Of a DNA stretch of 64,000 bases, positions 23,681 to 36,250 are shown piece after piece. The translations under genes and the position numbers were made by a program. Each line of letters opens with the position of its first letter. The first letter of the stretch is position 1. The DNA comes from Epiperipatus broadwayi (lineage: Eukaryota; Onychophora; Udeonychophora; Euonychophora; Peripatidae): NCBI GenBank assembly GCA_028023455.1, contig JAQFVV010012547.1, positions 1-64,000 of the forward strand. The letters are read 5' to 3'. The notes under the pieces are model-generated. The model searched no databases. It saw only the letters and a list, made by a program, of their open reading frames with translations, and had not been told where the DNA came from.

Positions 23681-25690
23681 CTAATCTTTTATTACTAATA
23701 ATACCTCTAAAAATAATAATAATGTTTTTACCCCCCCAACCCTATTCAAATTTGGTTTTATCTTCTTAATTAATATTGCTTCTTTTATTTTCATATCTCT
23801 TCTTTCATTATATCCAATCATCTTTATACTATCTTTCTTAAATATATGTCCTGTTTCCATAGTATGCATATAAATTGGTGTCTTTTTATCATATCTATGT
23901 TGAATTAATCTTGTAAAAATTGAATTTTTTGTCTCTTCTACATGTTTAGTACTTATCTTATTATTCCTACATGATCTATACTCTATCTGATATACTCCAT
24001 TTATACATTTTCCTATTTCTTTAACATATTTATTATCTAATATATTCATTACATTTTTTCTTTTTTCTTTACTAACCTTATGTTTAATGACATTATTATA
24101 TTTTTTTATTAATTTTTCTAATAATTTTATTAATAATCTTAACTATATTATTATTATTATATGTTTTAATATTTATATACTCCTTTTTAATGCTATCTTT
24201 CCTATATTTACCCCTCCCTTCTTCTCTATTAACTCCTTTATATTTTTCTTCTGATAATTTTACATTCTTTTCTATTACCTTCTTTGGATATTCATTTTTT
24301 TAAAATTCTTTAACTATTAATTCTATCTCTTTTTTATACTCTTCATTTGAGCAATAATTAATAACCCTATATACTCCTTGAACTAATACTATTTATCTTA
24401 TTTTTACTATCTATATTAAAATTCCAATTCATTATATTACTATTCCCACTCATTTTTTAATACATTGATGTTTCTATTCTACGTCTTCTCTTATTATATG
24501 TTTTTGTTAATAATATATCTAAATATTAACTTATTATCCTTCTTTCTACTGCAAATTTAATATTCTTATCTAATTTATTAATTTTTTCTAAATACCCATC
24601 TATTTGTCTTTCATTTTTATTAAAAATTAATAGATAATCATCCACATATTTTTTTAACATTATTGGACCAATCTTCTCATCCATCATCTCTTTTGCCATT
24701 TCCTCCATATATATATCTATTACTTAATATACCACTCAATGCTCCTCCTATCAATAACCCTTTTTTCTGTTTAAAATATTCTCCATTTTAAATTCAAATG
24801 TTATCTCTTTACAACATAACTCCAAAATCTGTTTCAACTTAATTATTGATATTTCTATTACTTTTTCTTCATCTTCCATATATTTATTAATTGCTAATTC
24901 TATTACTTTCTCTACATCCAAATTCGTGTACATCGACACTACATCTATTTTAACCATTGTCAATCTATATTTATCATAATTATTAACTTTTTCTTTAAAT
25001 TCTTTCATTAACTTTATTATTTTTTATATATGCACTGTTTTTTTTATTTTTTTATCAATGTATTTTTTAAAAACATTATATGCTAACCATTTAGATATCT
25101 TGTCAAAATATGAATCCTTCCATTTATAACTGGTCTTAATGGCACTTCTTCTTTGTATATTTTTGGTGCACCATATATTCTTGCTATTTCACAATCTTTA
25201 TTTACTAATTCTCCTAATGTTCTGCTATTTATTACTTTATTATTAAATAACCCTTTAAGTAATTCGCACATTTTCTTACTCTTCATTCCAGTATCATCTT
25301 TCTTTATTTTTACAAAAAAATCTTCTGATAATATTTTTCTCATTTTCTCTATATATTCTTTTTTCTTCATTAATGCCATTTTATTACTCTTATCTGATTT
25401 TATAAATATTATATTATCTTCATACTTTTTTATCTCCTTAATCTCTTTAACTCTTATCCTTTTTATTATCTCTATTTTCTAATTTCTTCATTTTATATAT
25501 CATATTATTTATTTCCTCTTTTAATATTACCATCCATTCTTTATCTTTAATACTTATAATATTATTAATGTCTTTATTTTCACAATAATATATATTATAA
25601 TTATTTTCTATATTGTAGCCAAGTGATTTCACAATTGCTTTCCTTGCTTATCATAACTTAACAATTTTACATAGTTACTTGATTTAAGAA
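23681..25690 (-). pseudogene. Penelope-like element: RT plus GIY-YIG endonuclease, degenerate
   Basis: Pieces on the - strand occur in the canonical order. About 25690-25560: SNYVKLLSYDKQGK and VKSLGYNIENNYN (N-terminal region). About 25440-25090: IIFIKSDKSNKMALM, then ARIYGAPKIYKEEVPLRPVI, the diagnostic Penelope RT block. About 24960-24880: MVKIDVVSMYTNLDVE, first catalytic Asp. About 24790-24740: NRKKGLLIGGALSGIL. About 24650: KKYVDDYLLIFN, the YVDD catalytic box. About 24049-23720: a GIY-YIG domain remnant, GVYQIEYRSC (GVY for GIY), HTMETGHIFK, EAILIKKIKPNLNRVGG. The YIG half has decayed (NNKIS). Stops and frameshifts separate the blocks, so it is dead. Penelope RTs prime at exposed 3' ends; those with GIY-YIG are the endonuclease-bearing class. 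Confidence 0.88.
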
Positions 25691-25899
25691 AAAAAAAAGT
25701 TAACTAATGAATGAAATATGAAATAACTAATAATTTTGTTATATATAACACTTTAATATAGCGTAACGGGAATTAAGAGCTCCTTAATTAAACTTTTAGA
25801 CTTTTACAACTTGAACTTTTTAATTTTAAAAACTTTCTAATTATTTATTCTAATTTTATAAAATCATATTATTTTGCAAAAAGACCTTTTTAAAAACCC

Positions 25900-26900
25900 A
25901 TTACTCAAGCAGGAGAGTAAATATGATTAATATTTACATATCAATCATACCCGCGGTCAGACTGCGATTTAATAAAATATTAAACCGACAGTCATCTTTC
26001 CAGACCGAAGTAGCTCACCGGCTGCATGAAATATGAAACATCCCATGGGGAAATTTATAGCAGGTTTAAAACCCAGGGCGCCATCCAATACTTAGATTGG
26101 AACCCATGAGATGTCACTAACATGTTTCAAACGCTTGACCCATGGCTAGTTCTTCACATGAGACCAGCTGCAGATTTGATTATGAATGGAGAGATGGAAA
26201 AAATGACACTAATAATTTAAACAAAATTTATTTTAAAAAAACATGATAATAATTATGAACGTAATAATAATAAGACATAATTAAAATGTAAACACATAAG
26301 AAATATTATACATTTAACAAATTTTGCATGCTTATGATCATGAGTAAGATTTAAAAGTTTTTATCCTGATATCAATAAATATTTACCTAGGATTTATAGC
26401 GCTGCTTTTGGACTTCATTTGTCATTTTAACATTGTCTTTGATAGGCGGCTTAAACAGTTTTTGATTTCCATGGTAGGTATGGGGTTTTTTTTTTGTAGT
26501 TGTAGTTGGGTTGGATAATTATCCCTTTTGTCCTCAGATCCGGTTAATCTCTTGGTCCTGGCATTGGTATTTCTAACTGAAAGACAGCTTCTTGGTTTCT
26601 TGTTGTTGGTGGCCTGGGTTACATAATTTTCACTTAATTTAGTAGGGCAGTTGAAACTTTGGCAGAAGGTATAGTCAGGGTAATTTATTACGGCATTTTG
26701 CTAAATGGCACATGGGAGAAGAGTGGAGGAAATAACCGAACACAACGTTCGGTTCTAGCCAATCATTCTCTTTAATAAGTTGAACTGAACTCTTAATTCA
26801 AACTTAGCTTAACAACTATTAGAAAAACTCAATTCCAACTGAAGACAATAGAGAATGTGTGCCTTTTATATTACTCTGACCCCACTTTTGCTCGAGTTTT
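25900..26900 (-). repeat. LTR-like block, possible solo LTR
   Basis: Higher-complexity sequence between AT-rich flanks. On the - strand, TATAAAAGGC at 26861-26870 gives a promoter-like site, and AATAAATTTTG around 26218-26228 a polyadenylation-like site downstream of it, the layout of a minus-strand LTR. An 8-bp inverted repeat (AACCGAAC / GTTCGGTT, 5-base spacer) lies at 26734-26754. Termini and target duplications were not identified. Confidence 0.35.
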
Positions 26901-29900
26901 TACCATGTTATCAATACATCTTATTTTTTAAAAAATTTAATTATAATTTACATTTGTTTATTTTCTGTTTTTTAATTTTAAATACAGAGATTAGAATTAG
27001 TTGAACTAATCAGTCTCCAGAGCCTGATTATTTTTGTACAAACTATTTAATTAATCATAAGAAACCTTTTATTATTTTAACTAAAAAACACTTTTCTTAA
27101 AGAGTATTTTTGACAGATCATAATGTATAAAAGAAAGACAAGTTATAATTATTAGTTTCTAACTTATCTCTAAATTTCCCTGTATTTTAATTTCTGTACT
27201 TTCAAGCTATTGATTCTGATATATATATATTTAATTTTATATATATTTTTTTATAAATAAGAAACAAGTGAACTATGTAACTCTTATATACACACACACC
27301 TGCGCAATGCAGTTATATACATACTGTTACAATAGCTTATGTGCAAAGTAGACATATCTTTGTAATTATTACAGGTATAATAATTTATATTTCTTGGAAG
27401 CGATGTTGGTTATTATTAAAATAATAGTATTGAGTTATTATTTGTGCCAAGAGATAATATTTTTAATAGTATGATAGTTAAACTCATATGATAAAATAGA
27501 GTAGGGAATGTGAAAATTAATTCAAAGTTAGCTTTTGTAGATTCTTAGAATAGTAGAATAAAAGTTAAAATATTAGTTTATTATAGGTCAGCTTTAAAGT
27601 CTGTAAGGTAATTTCAATATTAAATATCTTTAAATATTTTTATTTGATCATTATTATAAGTTATAATTAGTTATTTAAAAAAGTAATAAATTAGATTAGA
27701 GTTTAGAATGTCATTTTCTTTCAGTCTTGCATGTGTGTGCTTGCAGGGGTAGATCAAAAATGTTTATGGTAAATTAGGTAGTTTTAAAAGTTGAAAATAA
27801 AGAATAAATAAACAATTTTAGTATTAGTTAAACAGTAATTTTAATGAATAAAATATTTATTAATTTAGACTTTGGCAAATGAAGATTCTAAAGTAGTTCA
27901 ATTAATGAATGAGATGGGTTTAATTACATTTCAGTATTTTTTGTGATTTTTTTTTTGTATAGGAAAACTTTATTAACTTTCTTCTAAATTAAGTTCATTC
28001 AATCATGTGTCATTTTTGAAATATCTAGACTAAAATGATGTCATCGATTGATTGACATGTCTTATGATTGGGTAATTTAAAAAAAATACTATAAAAGAGA
28101 AGTTTGTTCATTTTTTTTTTATGATTATTTTCTTTCAAAAGTGTTATAAATTAAAGTTAATCATTTTTACGTCTGCAATTCATTTTGGCTAGAGGAAATA
28201 GGTAACTTACTTTTTGGTAACTGAATTACAATTAAGCTTTCTTAATTATTATATAATGCTTTGAGGGTGTTTTATCACTACTACTAACTATTTCAATAAA
28301 ATTAACTATGGAAACAATAAGCAGTTGTTATATTTATTTATGAATTTTATAACTAAATTTATGCAGAACAATTTCCCAGCTCTTATTTTGCTGAGTTATC
28401 TCGTAAATGGGATAAACTTTAAAAGAAGAAAATTAAAATGCACAGTCTATTTAAGCTGTATATTTAAAGTTTAAAATGCATTCTGTTAGTTTGCCTATTT
28501 AATGTCTAAAATTATTAATTGCCATTGGAACTGTTTATAGAATAATTTAAAAAAAAAAAGTTTAAATAATTAGTCTGCTTTATCAATATTCTTCGTATAT
28601 GAAACATATGCTTGAGGAATGATAGTAAATTTAAAAATATTTTACTATGCTAGATCTCTTTAATTAAAATTTTGAAGAAATACAACATATTATTTATAAG
28701 AAATATAAAATATTAATTTATTAATCTGTGCCATGTTGTAGCAGAAATATTTTAAGGACATTTGACATGCTGAACTACTCTCTGCTAAATGCTCATGGAA
28801 TTATTTTGCAAAAATAGATAAAAAAAAAAAGATATAACCTGGAAATGTCTTATTATTTCACACAAATCATTTTAAAAAGTAGAATGTCTAAATAATATTA
28901 ATGCTTAAAATATGTTTCTTTAAAAGAAAAAGAAAAGGAATAAAAGTCAAGCTATATAATTATTTAAGTAAAACCGCGGGATCCCAAAAGTGTTTATCAG
29001 CCAGTTCATTATTGTCTTATGTTTGTTTATGTTGTTGTAATTAAGAACTTAGACATAAGAACTGTATATATATCTCATTCGAAAATTTTTTGCCATGTTT
29101 TAAAAATAATGTTTTTGACTACCGGCTTCACAAAACATTTGCCCATTAAATTAATATTATACGCACTTAACGGACGGCTCAGTGCGAGGATAGCTCACTT
29201 GTGAACTAAGGTTTTTTTTTAAAAAATATTTTATGTAATATTTTCTTTGCAAATTTATTACATTTAATGTAATTCTGTTTAGTATTATATGTGTGCCAGC
29301 TAATTAATTTATATAAATTTAACCTTAATGGGTTTATTAGAATGTGCAGATATTCTACACATTCTCAGGTAATATGTAATTATACATTTCATAGGTGCTT
29401 AATAGGTTAATGTATATTTTATTCATTCTGAGTTGATGGAGATTTTCATCTCTCATTAATAGTTATTTTAAATGTATAGTATTCTACTCAGTTATCTGCT
29501 AAAACAATTATTGGAAGTTTTTCCATTATATTTTTGCATAAATGTAATAGTAATTATAACTGCTAGTATTTTTTTATTTTTATGCATTGAGAATTATTAT
29601 TCTCACACTTTTATTCACATTATTATTCATGTCCACTTGTTACCATAACTTTAATATTTAATATTCCATATATGTGTGCATTGTTACTTGTACCTAAAGT
29701 TTTCATTGCTATTAATTTTCTGAATTAATTTTCATAGTCGTTTGACATAAAAAAAATTGCATTTGTTGGTTCAGACATTGATTCTTGTTTATTGTGATTA
29801 AAAATTTGTTGAATATGATTTTAGTTAGTTATAGTGATGTTTGTATCTTATCATTGTCAATTATAGTATTTCTTAACCTCATAATGTAAGGATCTACTGA

Positions 29901-29907
29901 TATTTAT
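26901..29907. other. AT-rich DNA, possible LINE relic at 27370-27650
   Basis: Mostly featureless. On the + strand 27380-27610, pieces such as YLGSDV, SKLAFVDS, NSRIKVKILVYYRSALK and SVR resemble the 'YLGS...SK.AFG.L...KI.VYR..L' segment that follows the RT domain in LINEs, but the match is short and broken. Confidence 0.3.
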
Positions 29908-30240
29908 TCATGTACTTGATGGAGTGGATAGGTTTCCCATCTTTATTATATTCTGTTCCATGAGGTGATAGTGCTTATTTACAGTTATTATCACATATTT
30001 AGAAGGTACCTGTTCTTGGTGTGTCTTTCCATGTTTTCCTGAGATGCGCTGTGACAAAAGTTCAGGCATCCTTTTTTGCCTCAAAAGTAGGTGTTTGGAA
30101 GCCACCATTCTTATAATATATTTATTGATTATACTAGTTTGCTCTGTGGAACCTATGTTTGGCCTATCACCCATGATGTATTTAAAGCTAGTTTTCCACC
30201 ATAGTAGGGGAGGTTTTATTGTGTTTTTTGATATGTGATG
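29908..30240 (-). other. Unrecognised minus-strand ORF
   Basis: About 110 open codons on the - strand, starting PPLLWWKTSFKYIMGDRPNI and running through a basic stretch (KHLLLRQKRMPELLSQRISGKHGKTHQ). Codon usage is less AT-skewed than its neighbourhood, so it may be a relic of a real protein. The PLLWWK start faintly recalls hAT C-terminal regions, but nothing after it supports that. Confidence 0.3.
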
Positions 30241-32245
30241 ACAAGTTAGGCTAGTTTGAAGGATTTAGTTTCTTCAGGTTGCACTTGGTTATTTTAGTGC
30301 TTAAGGGTGTAACAATGTCTATTTTGTGCTGTTATGGAACTAAAATCATCTACAAACCAACCAACAACAGTTAGTAATTTTAAATGTTTAACTTGTAAGC
30401 ATATGGCCAGTAGGTGCAATCCACACATGCTATGTACTTGCTGTATTTCTCTAGAACTTTTGCCAATGGATATGTAAGTGATTTACTTTTAATATTTTAG
30501 TAATTTATATTATGTGGACAGTAATTTCTTAATTTTATGTGTGCAAATGACTTCTGATGAGTGTCCCATACATTTCTTTCATTTATTTAGTTATTTGTTA
30601 GTTCAAAATTCTAAACAATAGGAGAGTCTTTATTTGTAATTTGAGAGTTATTTAGATATGCCAGCTATTGCTTAAGTGTAGTTAGCTAATAATATCAAGT
30701 ATTAGCAAATCAGTCCATTAATCCTGTCATTAATTTTTTATAATGTTTTATTTTAGAATAGAGAAATAAAGAGAAATTATATGTTAATAAGCTAATGATT
30801 AATCCAATGTAAAGCATATAAATTTTATGATGCTCAAAAATTTGTTGAGGAATTGCTTATATTGGTGATGTATAAGAATTGGCTAGTGTTAACTCTCCAT
30901 TTATATAAACTCTTAAATAGGGTGTTTTATGTAAAATAATTTTTTTTTTTAAAGGAAACCTTAGTAGTTTATGTGTAAGACCAAAAGATTTTGTCAAATA
31001 CTGTCAGTCAAATGACTATATTTGTTAACAGTGCAATCTTGGCAATCTTTCCAAGTTGATGTAAATTTAATTTTATTATATTATATTGTAAATAAACTTA
31101 TTGAGTATTTATTTAGAATAAATTTAGTTTCTGCTTTTTTTTGTATGTTATTGTCTTGGGTTCACAATATTAATTATTTCATTTAATTAATGTCATACCC
31201 AATACTTTTATATCCACAGAAATAAGATAAAGTTATGCATATAATTGTGATTTCTGGATGAAATCACTGTAACAGATAATTTACGTTTCCAGATACCAAA
31301 AGTAATATTTTGCTTAAGAATGATTTTAAACTGTGTTATCTTCTAAAGTAGAAGATGGTGTAATATAAAGTGAAAATGATTTAATGTTTTGGAAGATTAC
31401 CCATACTATTTTAGACTGCACACTATTGTATTATTTTAATGTCAAGGTCCAGTTTATATTTAGTTGCTTATGAAAGTTGTCTGTGGGAAGGTGGAGGGAC
31501 ATAAAAAGCACCCTTGTCCTTCTTCCATCTCGAGTGATGTCCTGGGTAAAAGGGCCATAATTAGTCTAAATTTTGAATATTTTAATTATGCAATTAAATA
31601 TTTAAGTAAATATCCTTTTAATAATTTTGATAAATATTGTTGTGATGTAGTAGGACGCGATCACTTCAAATAAGTGTTGGCCTCCTATAGTCAGCCAGGA
31701 TATCATTCACCTATTCATTTACCTATTCATTTACTTAGTAGGCAACTTCATATTAGTATTTTTCACAAGAGTACAGTAGGAATTCTGAGATCATTTACTC
31801 TTGTTGTTTTTGCATTGATTTACTTAATTTTCTATATCCCAATATTAAGTATTACTAGTGTAGGGTGGGTATTTATTGCTTGTTGCCTATGCTAGAAGAA
31901 GAGCACACTTTATGGTATTTTGTTTCATTTAATTTATTACAAATTATGCTATTAGAAGCAATGACAAGAATAGTGTTTATTTTGAAATATAAGATAGGAA
32001 ACTTTAGTAGAAGTTTTTTTTTTTCTTTAGTCACAAACCTGTTGTGCTCAGAGAATATGATTCGATGAAGGGTTGAGTCTTATAAATATTTAATAAAGTA
32101 GAAATTTTCCTCAATAATCTATGCCAAATTATTATTATTATGCCCTGATTGTTTGGCAGTATTGTATGATTTTTCCTCCATCTTGTTATAGATCTCTGTG
32201 TACTATCATCTTTGTAAATTTTATTGTAACCCTGCTGTGTATAGC
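30241..32245. other. AT-rich DNA; nothing recognised
   Basis: Small ORFs at 31464-31895 show no motif and are probably chance. Confidence 0.4.
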
Positions 32246-32249
32246 TGAA

Positions 32250-32605
32250 GAGTCTCTGATTATTTATTTATTTATTTTATTTTCTCTTCTCATCTTTCTC
32301 TCTCTCTCTCTCTTCCTCTCCTCTCTTGCTTTCTCATTATCTTGTCCTCTCATCCTCTTTTTCTTTCCTCTCCTTTCTTACATTTTGATTTATTGCTCTC
32401 TCTCTCATCTTTGTCTACTCTCTCTTCTTTCCACTTTTCTATCCTCAACACTCCCTCTCCCTTCCATCCTCCCTTCTTACTCCATTTCTTTCTTCCTTTA
32501 GGTTACAATTGGCTCATCTCTCATCTTCTCCCTCTCCTCTCTCAAGTTCTGATTTTTCTCTTTCCTCTCATCTCTCTCTCACTCTCTCTCTTTTTATTTA
32601 GGTTA
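32250..32605. repeat. CT-rich polypyrimidine tract
   Basis: About 350 bp dominated by C and T on the + strand, with pure (TC)n runs near 32298-32315 and 32569-32592. 'Ttaggttacaat' occurs twice (about 32499 and 32599), suggesting tandem duplication of the tract. ORFs across it are artefacts of composition. Confidence 0.85.
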
Positions 32606-33446
32606 CAATATATTTCTGTGCCAATTTTTCTATTAGTACTTGTATTTCTAATACGTCCTTATTATTACACTTCCCATAAGGCACATATTTTATTCCTTTC
32701 TTAAGTGTATATGAGGGGAGTTATTATAAGCAATTGAATATATGAAGAAATGCAATGAAAATAAAAGGAGAAAAATAAGAATATCCTTCTAAATATATAT
32801 TAATAATTATATCTAAAAGTTTTTTCCAGCTCATGGTTTTGTGCCCTTTTCAAATGTTAAGCATCTATTTTAATGTTATTGCAGATAGAATGCTATCTAG
32901 TATTTTGAAACAGAAGTAAAATAACTAACAATAATAAAATAAAGCATGAATAAAACAGAATAAAATTATGATACAAAGATTCAAATAAAAGTTGAAAGAA
33001 TTAATTATATAATTTAACAATATACGGAATAAATAAAAACATTTTGTAAAACTTTATATATACTACCTTATTTAAATAAATCAATGATATAATATATTTT
33101 TGTATAACTCTTAATGACAGGTGAATGCGCAGGGATTTATAATAGTTATGAAACAGCACATGATCAGAGGTTAATTTCTTTCTGCACAATTATGGAATTT
33201 CAATGCTTAATAATAGTAGATTTACATTTAATATATTTTAAAAAATTTAATTTTAATGGAGAAGTTTATCCAATTAAAAAAAGTTTTTCTCCATTAAAAA
33301 ATTAAAAATATTATATTTTATAAAGCTGTCCATGTGTTTGTATTTTATATATTTATTTTATTTTTTGTGTTTATTGCTTATTTTTCAAGCAAATATTTTT
33401 GAAATACTGTCAATCTTGAAAAAGATAATATTGAATAATCAAAATG
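32606..33446. other. AT-rich DNA; nothing recognised
   Basis: No feature supported. Confidence 0.4.
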
Positions 33447-33590
33447 TTGGCATACAAGGAAATAATATTTAATATATGACATGAAAGAATCAAAAGAAAT
33501 GCAGCGTTATTAATGGCATACAAGGAAATAATATTTAATATATGACATTTATGAAAGAATCAAAAGTAATGCTGCATTATTAATATATTG
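33447..33590. repeat. Tandem duplication, about 70-bp unit
   Basis: 'Ggcatacaaggaaataatat' recurs at about 33448 and 33516, followed in both by 'ttaatatatgac', then 'atgaaagaatcaaaag'. Two near-identical units. Confidence 0.85.
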
Positions 33591-33627
33591 ACAAATAAAA
33601 AATAATTCTGAAAGTAATAAATAATAC

Positions 33628-34567
33628 TGTAACAGTCAGGTTTGTACATATGTTTAACAGACCAAGAGGCCGAGCCAGAGAACCAAAAGCTGACCAAGTC
33701 AAGATCATGATATCCTATGTCTGATCATACTTCAGATCTCTCACCCGTGCTTCCAAATCAACCCATTGTGAATGACATGCCCGACGCTACACTCGATATC
33801 TCTTTATTCACATTCTAGCAATAGCAAAGCGATAAAACATAAGACCCTCCAAACACATGATATATATTTTAACTAGTGATTCATAAAGTAATGATTAAGA
33901 ATGAAGACTGCGATAAATTTGTATTTTATAAATTTAATGAAACACTTAATTAGTTATAAAGCAAAATAAATTATGTACATATTGCTCACACGCAGGTGAG
34001 TGAATACTCAGGGTTTACAAAGAATATAATAAAGCAAATTATATAGTGCTCTCACGCATGTGAGTGAATACTTAGGTTTACAAAGAATATTAATGGTCAG
34101 TAAATGATAACACAAATTATATATATATACTGCTCACACAGGTGAGTGAATACTTAGATTTACAAAATGTTTAATGTGATTATCAATAAACAATAAACAA
34201 AACCCAATTATATTTGCTCACGCACAGGTGAGTAAAATTTAGGGTTGCAAAATGTCTAAATAGATTATGAGTTGCAGAGCTGTCAATATGCTTATACCAT
34301 CTTTTATGTCCCAACCTATGCCATGATCTACATCGTGAAAATCAATAATAGTTAGAGTGATCAATTATAGGCAACAGCTTGGGATTATATTATTATTTTT
34401 ACTAAGTTTAAACATAACTTATAATGATATTTGCATGATATTATATATAATTACTACACAGATAATCGTACTAACTCAGATTCTGAATTTGGTCAAAGCC
34501 GATGTTAATCTCTATGGGAGGTTGAATTGATGTTGGGCAGTCAAACTTCAGATTCTAGGGCGTTACA
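33628..34567 (+). repeat. Putative LTR (TGTAAC...GTTACA), about 940 bp
   Basis: Starts TGTAACAGTCAGG, resembling the 9011 LTR terminus TGTGACAGTCAG, and ends GGGCGTTACA, giving a short terminal inverted repeat TGTAAC/GTTACA. Four bases later a tATGATATCAGAA sequence resembles the initiator-Met primer-binding site TGGTATCAGAGC found in many retrotransposons. Inside are four GTGAG-containing tandem units. No second copy or target duplication was found and no coding region follows, so this is a solo or broken LTR at best. Confidence 0.45.
33984..34240. repeat. Four tandem units centred on CTCAC...GTGAG
   Basis: Units start at about 33984, 34048, 34132 and 34216 (spacing 64, 84, 84). Each contains a CTCAC and GTGAG pair separated by 4-6 bases, followed by 'tgaatacttag..ttacaaa'-like sequence. 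Inverted symmetry is conserved while the intervening sequence varies. Confidence 0.8.
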
Positions 34568-34570
34568 AAC

Positions 34571-34584
34571 TATGATATCAGAAT
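34571..34584 (+). promoter_or_regulatory. Candidate primer-binding site (iMet-like)
   Basis: TATGATATCAGAAT, four bases past the putative LTR end, matches TGGTATCAGA with one mismatch. Another similar word (TTGATATCAGAGTGC) lies at about 50872. Confidence 0.3.
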
Positions 34585-35097
34585 ATATGCATCTCGAATG
34601 TGTTCTTAATTGAAGTTCATTGCCTAGTAATCGGTTCCCCAGACCGAGCTATTTGCTATAATACGAAGAGGCCTTTTTATTCAAGTGAACAGAACAGCAG
34701 CTTACCAAGCCCTTGGAACACTTTGGTTCCTTCAAATGCAACTAAATGTCACAGTTGCCTAAACTTTCGAGGTGTGACTTGACGTGGAATAGATCCTGAT
34801 GTAGGCCATTATAGATATAGCAAGAAATTACGCATATTTATGCTAACTAGCAACACATTTGTCATGCTAATTTAATATTTTCCTAAATTAATTACTCCAA
34901 ATCTTAGATTCCATCAGTGCCACCACCACTGGTCAGTTCATAAATAGTATTACTTAGTCACACTACACAGGCAATAATATGAATCTGATTTAAGGATCTT
35001 TTTTAGCTTAATCTCTAATTAAGGAGGGTTATAGCAAAATGAAGGATTTACTAAGATTTAGAATATTACTTGTATGCTGTATAGAATTATTGATTTT
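34585..35097. other. Moderately complex DNA, no gene
   Basis: Less AT-rich than the flanks. The short ORF 34600-34782 shows no motif. Possibly interior remnants of the element whose LTR lies at 33628-34567. Confidence 0.3.
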
Positions 35098-35245
35098 TAA
35101 CTAAATCAAAATATTGATTCTTAAATAACTTAGGCAAAATATTCATTTTTAAATAACACGCAAAATATTCATGTTTAAATAACTTACGCAAAATATTCAT
35201 TTTTAAATAACCTATACAAAATATTCATTTTTAAATAACTTATTC
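35098..35245. repeat. Minisatellite, about 5 units of about 33 bp
   Basis: Unit approximates 'aaaatattcatttttaaataacttacgc'. The copies differ by a few bases, and the last ends 'aacttattctg'. Confidence 0.9.
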
Positions 35246-36250
35246 TGTGTATTATAAGTAACTGGCTCACTCTAACGTAAATAATAGTTTGATTTCAGAA
35301 GGGAGTTTGGCCTATATTTCTTTATATTATAATATCTAACATAATGGAAAGGTGCTTAATCACCCCTCCAATAATTATTAAACTCCACAAAACTCCGTTC
35401 TGATGAACATAGCATAAATTGATAAACATGAAATTAAAAACTAAATATAGATGGCATAAAAACAAGTTGTAGAAAACGATCAATAAAGTTATAGTTTAGA
35501 AATGAAGAATTTGTTTAAATGGTTTTATAGAACCTACATATTTATGATTGCTTAAAATATTTATGATCAAGCAATAATTTTGAGAGTGCTCTAAGCTTTA
35601 AAGTAAATTTAACATAAACATTTTAGTTTAACATTTAAATAATATAATTAAGTACGAGACTTGATTAGTTAGCTAGCTTTTAATTTAGAATTGGTTTAGT
35701 AATGAAATTAATGTATTCTGCAGAATGATTTACCGGTAATACTTGATAGTCTTTGAAGGCATTGTTTTTTACTGGGATTCTCCTCTTCATTAAATCAGGC
35801 TGGTGCTTTCTCCATTAAATCTACTGTGGCATTTCTATTATTTTGGTTGTGGCTTTCTCCATCACTTCGGTCAAGAGTTAGCTAGTACTTCAGGGGTAGC
35901 TTCACCATCACTGGGTTCGGATTGAGGTTGAAGTCTTCTTCCATTCTGTAGAACAGTTTTCCTTGGGAGACAGATGGCTAGTCTATCGTCTCCACTAGCC
36001 GACAGTTCTCATTTTAACAGCTTTGGTAATGGCTTGGTCAGAATTCAGCTTGGTCATAGCAATGCAGGAACAGTACTTTAATTATTTTTCAACACTCATT
36101 TTTCAGAAAATGCGTCTCCAACCTTTTTGATGGCCACTACAGGTTTTTTTATATCATATTTTTGATAGTATTTCCCTCCCCCTTTTACTTTCGCAAGTCA
36201 CTTGTTTACTGACTGAACTTGATCTTTAATTAAATTTCCACTTAATTTTT
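35246..36250. other. Unclassified repeat-like block (35700-36250 GC-richer)
   Basis: 35740-36130 contains internally similar phrases ('tttctccattaaatc', 'tttctccatcacttcgg') and is much less AT-rich than its surroundings, as in an LTR. No termini found. Confidence 0.3.

Noticed and set aside
32121-32704. Two long + strand ORFs of 120 and 126 codons
   Set aside because: They are translations of the CT-rich low-complexity tract (Leu/Ser runs), not genes.
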